Source of the DNA: SG8-30 sp964406445
GTDB lineage: Bacteria > Pseudomonadota > Gammaproteobacteria > Steroidobacterales > Steroidobacteraceae
Assembly (NCBI GenBank): GCA_964406445.1
Contig: CAYORU010000018.1
Coordinates: 1-64,000 of the forward strand
Reading direction: 5' to 3'
DNA length: 64,000 nucleotides
In this document: positions 59,032 to 64,000 of the stretch, piece after piece
Position numbering within the stretch: position 1 is the first letter of the stretch
How the letters are laid out: every line of letters starts with the position of its first letter
Made by a program: the position numbers and the translations under genes
The notes under the pieces: generated by a model
Databases searched by the model: none
The model's input: the letters and a program-made list of their open reading frames with translations, nothing else
What the model was told of the DNA's origin: nothing

Positions 59032-60297
59032 ATGATTCGCGAGACGCTGTTCCGATCGACGCTGCTGGGAGCGCTGGCCGTGCTGGCCGGCGGTTGCGTG
59101 GTGCACGAGACGCGACCGCTGCCGCAGCTGCAGGCGGTCCAGGCCACCCAGCAGATCCCCGAGGAGCGCCTGCTCGACGTGGGCATCCGCCTGTTCGACC
59201 CGGGCATCCCCGAGGGCCTCGAGGACGATCCCGAGCGGATCGAGAAGACCCGCATCTACCCGGAGATCCGCCGCGCCGAGGCGCGCTACATTCCCACCCA
59301 GCTGCGCGACACGCTGGAGGGCACCGCGCAGTGGGGCGTGGTGCGGATCGTGCCGGGCCTGGTCGAGGCGATGGACCTGATCGTCACCGGCCGCATCGTC
59401 GAGTCGAACGCGGCGGAGCTCAAGCTCGACATCCGCGCGGTCGATTCCACCGGACGGGTCTGGCTCGAGCGCCAGTACGAGGGTGTCCCGGACACGCGCG
59501 CCTACCGCCAGGGCGACACGAGCGGGCGCGATCCCTTCCAGAACGTCTATGTCGCCATCGCAGACGACCTGCTCGCGGCCCGCGAGAAGCTCGCGACCGA
59601 CGAGCTGGCGACCGTGCAGCGCGTGACCGAGGTGCGCTTCGCGGCAGGCTTCGCGCCGGCGGCCTTCGGCGACTATCTCGAGCAGAACCGCCGCGACGGC
59701 CGATACGCGCTCACCCGCCTGCCCGCCGAGGGCGACCCGGTGTTCGAGCGCGTCCGGGCGGTCCGCGAGCGCGACGACGCCCTCGTCGACACCGTGAGCG
59801 ACGGCTACGCCGCCTTCAGCGAGCGGCTCGACCAGCCCTACCTCGACTACCGCCGCTTCTCCTACGACGAGATCCTGGCGGAGGACAAGCTCAAGGCGCA
59901 GCAGCGTTCCCGCATCGCGCTCGGCGCGCTCGCCGTCGCGGCAGGCATCCTGGTCCCGGACAGCTGCAGCTCGAGCAACTGCGCGCGCGCCGTGGATGCG
60001 GCGCGCTACGGCGCGATCGCCGGCGGCATCTATGGCGTGATGAGCGGCATCAAGAAGGGCGAAGAGGCGAAGATGCACACCGCGACGCTGCGCGAGTTCG
60101 CGGGCTCCTTCAGGACTGAGGCCGATCCCCTGGTGGTCGAGATCGAGGGTCGCACCCTGCGCCTGACGGGCACCGCCGAGGAGCAGTACGCCGAATGGCG
60201 CCGCCTGCTGCACGAGCTGTACGTGGAGGACACCGGCCTCGTGCACCAGGCCGCGCCCGGCGCGGCTGCCGCCGCGACGACGCCCGGCGCGGGCTGA
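59032..60297 (+). CDS. Lipoprotein of unknown function with membrane-like hairpin
   Basis: 421 residues. TLLGALAVLAGGC is a lipobox signal (Cys at about residue 22). The N-terminal domain LPQLQAVQATQQIPEERLLDVG and LVEAMDLIVTGRIVESNAAELKLDIRAVDSTGRVWLER is alpha-beta and resembles CsgG-like accessory proteins only loosely. A hydrophobic, Gly-rich segment near residue 300 (IALGALAVAAGILVP) could insert in a membrane. The C-terminal domain is charged. It is 31 bases after the previous gene and 10 before the kinase, so co-transcribed. Confidence 0.75.
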   Translation: MIRETLFRSTLLGALAVLAGGCVVHETRPLPQLQAVQATQQIPEERLLDVGIRLFDPGIPEGLEDDPERIEKTRIYPEIRRAEARYIPTQLRDTLEGTAQWGVVRIVPGLVEAMDLIVTGRIVESNAAELKLDIRAVDSTGRVWLERQYEGVPDTRAYRQGDTSGRDPFQNVYVAIADDLLAAREKLATDELATVQRVTEVRFAAGFAPAAFGDYLEQNRRDGRYALTRLPAEGDPVFERVRAVRERDDALVDTVSDGYAAFSERLDQPYLDYRRFSYDEILAEDKLKAQQRSRIALGALAVAAGILVPDSCSSSNCARAVDAARYGAIAGGIYGVMSGIKKGEEAKMHTATLREFAGSFRTEADPLVVEIEGRTLRLTGTAEEQYAEWRRLLHELYVEDTGLVHQAAPGAAAAATTPGAG

Positions 60298-60307
60298 TTC
60301 CCCGCCC

Positions 60308-62563
60308 ATGATCGATCTCGCCCCCGGGCGCAGGCTCGGCGACCGCTTCGTGCTCGTCCGGCGCCTCGCCGAGGGGGCCGGCACGGAGGCCTGGCTCGCC
60401 GAGGACGATCAGATCGGGCGCCGCGTCGCCCTGAAGATCGCGGCCGCGGACCGGGTCGACCCCTCGGCCGCCGCCAGGCTCGAGGCCGAGCTCGCGCGGC
60501 TTCGCGCGCTGCCGCCCGGCGTGGCCGTCGAGGTGCTCGGGCTGCACCACGCCGACGGCCTGACCCTCCTCGAGATGGAGTACCTGCCGGGCGGCGACCT
60601 CGGGCAGTTCCGCGGCCGGCCCTACGGCGTGTTCGCGCGCGCCCTCGGCGACGTGGCGCGCGCGCTCGAGGCGGTGCACGCCGCCGGGCTCGTGCATCGC
60701 GACCTCAAGTGCGGCAACGTGCTGCTCGACGAGGACGGCCGGGCCCGTCTCGCCGATTTCGGCATCGCGTCCTTCGCGGGCGGTGCGCCCGGCGGCGGCT
60801 CGCCCTACGCCATGAGCCCGCAGCAGCTGCGCGGCGAGCCGGCGAGCGCCGCCGACGACCTCTACGCCTTCGGCGCGCTGGTCTACGAGCTGCTGTCCGC
60901 GCATCCGCCCTTCTACCCCGACGTCACTCCCGACCGCGTGCTCCACGAGCCCGTTCCGCCGCTGTTGCCGCGCCACCCGGCGCCCGAGCGGCTGCGCCGG
61001 CTCGCGCTCAGGCTGCTGGCCAAGTCGCCGGCGCAGCGGCCCGCCAGCATGGCCGAAGTGCGGGCCGAGCTCGCCGCGGCGCTCGCCGAGGCCCCGGAGG
61101 AGGACGCCGTGCTGCCCGCCGCCGCGGCTGCGGTTCCATCCACGCCCTCGCGTCGCCGGGCGTGGCGGGTGCCGGCCGCCGCGGTCGCCCTTGCCGCCGG
61201 CGCGGCGGTGGTGTTTCTCTGGCTGCCGCAGCGCGTGGCCGGGCCCGGCGGCGCGGAACTCGCCGAGGAGATCGCCGCGGCTGCGCAGGCGGACGCCGAG
61301 CGGCGTCGGCAGGCCGAGGCGGATGCGGCGAGCCTGGAGCAGGCGCGCGCGGCGGCCGAGGCGCTGCGCGGCCAGCTCGACGCGAAGCTCGCGGCGCTCG
61401 ACGGACGCGGCGCGGCGCGCTTCGCGCTCGAGGCCATGACGGCCGCCCGGCGCGAGCGGGAGGAGGGCGAGCGGCGTCACCAGGCTCGCGACTACCCGGC
61501 GGCGGGGGCGGCGTGGCAGCGCGGTCTCGACGGCCTCGAGGCGCTCGAGGCCCGGCTGCCCGGGTTGCTGTCGAGTGCGCTCGAGGCAGGCCGCGCGGCG
61601 CTCGCCAATGGCCGCGCCGAGGCTGCGCGCGAGGCCTTTGGCCGCGCGCTGGCGATCGAGCCCGGCAACGCCGCGGCCAGGCGCGGCGAGGCCCGCGCCG
61701 CGACCCTCGACGAGGTGCTCGCGTTGCTCGACGGCGCCGCGCGCGACGAGCAGGCGGGGCGGATCGCCGAGGCGGAGCGCGGCTACCGCGCGGCGCTCGA
61801 GCTCGATGGCGAGGCGCCGGGCGCGCGCGACGCGCTCGGGCGGATCGCCGCAGGCCGGCAAGGCGAGGCCTACGCGGGGGCGATGTCGCGCGGCCTCGCC
61901 GCGCTCGCCGACGGGCGCAACGCCGAGGCGAGGAGCGCCCTGCAGCGGGCGCTCGAGCTGCGGCCGGGCTCCACCGAGGCCACGGACGCGCTCGCGCAGG
62001 TGGACCTGCGCGAGAAGGCCGGTGAGCTCGACGCGATCGAGGCCCGGGCCCGCGCTGCGGAGCGCGAGGAGCGCTGGCGCGACGCGAGACAGGCCTGGAC
62101 CGAGGCGCGCGCCGCCGAGCCGACCCTCGCGGCCGCGCAGGCGGGGCTCGAGCGGGTCGAGCCGCGCATCGCGCTCGATGCGCGAATGGCGGCGCTGCTG
62201 TCCTCGCCGGAGAAGGTCTGGACCCCGGCCGGCCGGGCCGAGGCGCGGCGCGTGCTCGCCGCGGTGGACGCGGCGGCGGCGCCGAAGCAGCGGCTCGCGC
62301 GCGACGCGACCGAGCTGGCGGAACGCGTCGCCGCCGCCGAAGTGCCGGTGAGCGTGGCGCTGGTCTCGGACGGCATCACCGAGGTCGTCATCAACCGCGT
62401 CCGCCGTCTCGGCCAGTTCCAGCGCGAGCAGGTCGAGCTGCTGCCCGGGCGCTACGCCGTGGTCGGCTCACGCACGGGTTACCGCGACGTGCGCCACGAA
62501 CTGCTCGTCACCCCGGACGGACCGCCGCCCACGCTCGCGGTCCGCTGCGAGGAGCCCATTTGA
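60308..62563 (+). CDS. Transmembrane Ser/Thr protein kinase with periplasmic TPR-like domain
   Basis: 751 residues. The N-terminal Hanks-type kinase has LAEGAGTEAWLAED (loop), Lys43 (VALKIA), His130-Arg131-Asp132 (HRDLKCGN), Asp150 (DFG), and SPYAMSPQQL, so it appears active. A membrane helix (PAAAVALAAGAAVVFLWLP) near residue 290 is followed by a long Ala-rich helical region with TPR-like repeats (EAAREAFGRALAIEPGNAAA) and a small C-terminal beta domain (VELLPGRYAVVGSRTGYRDV) close to PEGA. It lies between a lipoprotein and a PEGA protein. The FHA protein at 17833 is a possible partner. Its stop overlaps the next gene's TTG (TTGA). Confidence 0.9.
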   Translation: MIDLAPGRRLGDRFVLVRRLAEGAGTEAWLAEDDQIGRRVALKIAAADRVDPSAAARLEAELARLRALPPGVAVEVLGLHHADGLTLLEMEYLPGGDLGQFRGRPYGVFARALGDVARALEAVHAAGLVHRDLKCGNVLLDEDGRARLADFGIASFAGGAPGGGSPYAMSPQQLRGEPASAADDLYAFGALVYELLSAHPPFYPDVTPDRVLHEPVPPLLPRHPAPERLRRLALRLLAKSPAQRPASMAEVRAELAAALAEAPEEDAVLPAAAAAVPSTPSRRRAWRVPAAAVALAAGAAVVFLWLPQRVAGPGGAELAEEIAAAAQADAERRRQAEADAASLEQARAAAEALRGQLDAKLAALDGRGAARFALEAMTAARREREEGERRHQARDYPAAGAAWQRGLDGLEALEARLPGLLSSALEAGRAALANGRAEAAREAFGRALAIEPGNAAARRGEARAATLDEVLALLDGAARDEQAGRIAEAERGYRAALELDGEAPGARDALGRIAAGRQGEAYAGAMSRGLAALADGRNAEARSALQRALELRPGSTEATDALAQVDLREKAGELDAIEARARAAEREERWRDARQAWTEARAAEPTLAAAQAGLERVEPRIALDARMAALLSSPEKVWTPAGRAEARRVLAAVDAAAAPKQRLARDATELAERVAAAEVPVSVALVSDGITEVVINRVRRLGQFQREQVELLPGRYAVVGSRTGYRDVRHELLVTPDGPPPTLAVRCEEPI

Positions 62564-64000
62564 GCGACACGTCGCCCCGCCTGCGGATCATCGACCCGCT
62601 CGGCGAGCGGCCGCTCGCGGCCGGAGATTTCCCGCTGACGGTGGGCGGAACGGGCGCCGACGTGGTCGTGCCCGGTGCCGCGCCGGGCGAGGTGCTCGCC
62701 CGCGTGCTCCGCGCCGGGCCGGGCTTTCGCGTCGAGGCCAGGGCGGCCGCTGCGCGCGACTTGCCCCCGGGCGCCAATGTCGAGCTCGGTTCGGCACGGC
62801 TCGCCTGCGAGGCGGACGCGGACGGCATCACGCTGCGCGTCGGCCACGACGGCGTGTCGCCGCGGACGCTGCCGCCGCTCGAGGCGGGCGGCGCGCCCGT
62901 CGCCGGCGCAGAGGCGGGCGACCGGCTGCCGATCGAGGTCGTCGCCTACTCTCCGCCCGCGGCGGGCGGCCGGCGCCGCGCCGCGCGCCGCCGGGCCTGG
63001 CCGCTCGCGGCTGCCGCTGCCGCCATTCTGGTCGTGGCGGCCATCATGCTGCTCGCGGCGTCCGTGGCCGTGTCGGTGCGCACCGCGCCGGAGGTGGACG
63101 CGCCGCGCGTGGACTTCGCCGGCAGCGCGCTAGAACTGCCGCTCGGCGACCGCTGGCTGGTGCTGCCGGGCGAGTACCGGCTCGAGGTGCGCGCCGAAGG
63201 CTACGCGCCGGCCGCGATGCAGGTCGCGGTCGAGCGCGGCGCGGCCAACGACTTCGTGGTTCCCCTCGAGCGGCTGCCCGGACGCGTGCGCTTCGACACG
63301 GGCGGCGTCGCCGCGGCGCTCACGGTGGACGGGACCGAGCTCGGTTCCGTGCCCGGTGAGCACGAGTTGCCGGCCGGCGCGCGGGCCGTGCGCATCGTCG
63401 CCGAGCGTCACGAGCCGTGGACCGCGGAGGTGATCGTGGAGGGCGGCGGCGAGCTGCAGGACCTGCGCGTCGCGCTGGTGCCATCGTATGCCGCGGTCAG
63501 CGTGCGGAGCGTGCCGGCGGGCGCCCGGGTGCTGGTCGACGGCCGCGAGCTCGGCGTCACGCCGCTCGAGACGACCCTCGACGCCGGGCGCCACCAGCTC
63601 GAGCTGCGGCATCCCGACTACCGCCGCTTCGAGACGCCCGTGACGGTCAAGGCCGGCGAGCCGCTGGTGATCGGGCCGGTGGAGCTCGGCGTGCCGGACG
63701 GCACGCTCGCGGTCTCGAGCAGCCCCGCCGGCGCCGACGTCAGCGTCGGCGGTCGCTACCGCGGCCGCACGCCGCTGCGCGTCGCGCTCGCGCCGGGCGT
63801 GCCGCACGAGGTCGTGGTCTCGCGCGCCGGCCATGCGCCCGCGACCCGCACGGTCAGCGTCGCCTCGCGCGAAACCGCGGCGCTCTCGCTCGCCCTCGAG
63901 CCGGTGCTCGGCGAGCTGACGCTGCGCGGTGAGCCGGCCGACGCGGAGCTCTACGTCAACGGCGAGCGGCGCGGCCCGGCCAATCAGACGCTGAGGCTGC
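62560..64000 (+). CDS. PEGA-domain membrane protein (3' end outside window)
   Basis: Open to the window edge, at least 480 residues. The TTG at 62560 overlaps the kinase stop. The N-terminal 130 residues (RLRIIDPLGERPLAAGDF, then VGGTGADVVVPG) recall an FHA-like beta-sandwich without clear pSer/pThr residues. One membrane helix follows (AAAAAAILVVAAIMLLAASV, near residue 155). The periplasmic part has repeated PEGA-like units: LPLGDRWLVLPGEYRLEVRA, RSVPAGARVLVDGRELGVTPLE, VSSSPAGADVSVGGRYRGRTPL, RGEPADAELYVNGERRGP. PEGA proteins are often surface or cell-wall scaffolds and kinase substrates. Confidence 0.88.
   Translation, partial: MSDTSPRLRIIDPLGERPLAAGDFPLTVGGTGADVVVPGAAPGEVLARVLRAGPGFRVEARAAAARDLPPGANVELGSARLACEADADGITLRVGHDGVSPRTLPPLEAGGAPVAGAEAGDRLPIEVVAYSPPAAGGRRRAARRRAWPLAAAAAAILVVAAIMLLAASVAVSVRTAPEVDAPRVDFAGSALELPLGDRWLVLPGEYRLEVRAEGYAPAAMQVAVERGAANDFVVPLERLPGRVRFDTGGVAAALTVDGTELGSVPGEHELPAGARAVRIVAERHEPWTAEVIVEGGGELQDLRVALVPSYAAVSVRSVPAGARVLVDGRELGVTPLETTLDAGRHQLELRHPDYRRFETPVTVKAGEPLVIGPVELGVPDGTLAVSSSPAGADVSVGGRYRGRTPLRVALAPGVPHEVVVSRAGHAPATRTVSVASRETAALSLALEPVLGELTLRGEPADAELYVNGERRGPANQTLRL

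Noticed and set aside
57418..60384. A 988-residue minus-strand frame over the lipoprotein genes
   Set aside because: Composition is Pro/Arg-rich shadow of plus-strand lipoproteins with signal peptides; no recognisable domain.

Overview
The window is a GC-rich, densely coded bacterial chromosome segment, most likely from a gammaproteobacterium (Xanthomonadales/Nevskiales-like by gene content). Supporting signs are an E. coli-type LexA box, a PA0069-family radical SAM gene, an E. coli-type Asd, a QseBC/PmrAB-type two-component pair, EptA, PGPGW and CNNM proteins, and many Tat or lipoprotein signals. No phage, integrase, insertion sequence, rRNA, tRNA or CRISPR array was seen. Coding density is high and no gene-free stretch exceeds 300 bases. 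Most long antiparallel ORFs are artefacts of high GC. Many genes overlap by 4 bases (ATGA, GTGA, TTGA), which marks translationally coupled units.

Layout. 1-12.8 kb: end of an acetolactate synthase gene, a chromate transporter, glyoxalase I, several medium-chain dehydrogenases, a CBS protein, a Tat-exported NAD-epimerase, an S9 peptidase, an orphan TRAP binding lipoprotein, a nitrilase-like protein with altered active site, a GST and a DUF1330 lipoprotein. 12.9-20.4 kb: a class III aminotransferase / glutamine-synthetase-like / alpha-beta hydrolase operon, two MFS transporters and an FHA coiled-coil protein. 20.4-30.4 kb: biosynthetic threonine deaminase, PhoX, an arsR-arsC-acr3 arsenic operon, a CNNM/CorC protein, an M24 peptidase, an alpha/beta hydrolase and a TPR-like secreted protein.

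30.5-39.8 kb is the most interesting part. It holds eptA (lipid A phosphoethanolamine transferase), then a tightly coupled set of thermostable-hemolysin family protein, AMP-forming ligase, haem-oxygenase-like diiron oxidase with a complete six-ligand set, and SDR, followed by a QseB/QseC-type two-component system. This looks like a small-molecule or lipid pathway with its own regulator. 39.7-45.2 kb: histidine utilisation genes hutG, hutI, hutU, hutH. 45.2-55.3 kb: TlpA thioredoxin plus BNR-repeat protein, DUF3429, MOSC, cupin, a large secreted protein with a structured leader, a tandem alpha/beta-hydrolase protein, asd and an MFS exporter.

55.3-64 kb: a small Cys-rich protein, a LexA-controlled radical SAM gene, then three lipoproteins, a transmembrane Ser/Thr kinase and a PEGA-domain membrane protein that runs off the end. 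The kinase block reads as an envelope signalling or assembly locus. Two copies of a heptamer-based inverted repeat (445-532 and 23962-24057) are the only dispersed repeat seen.
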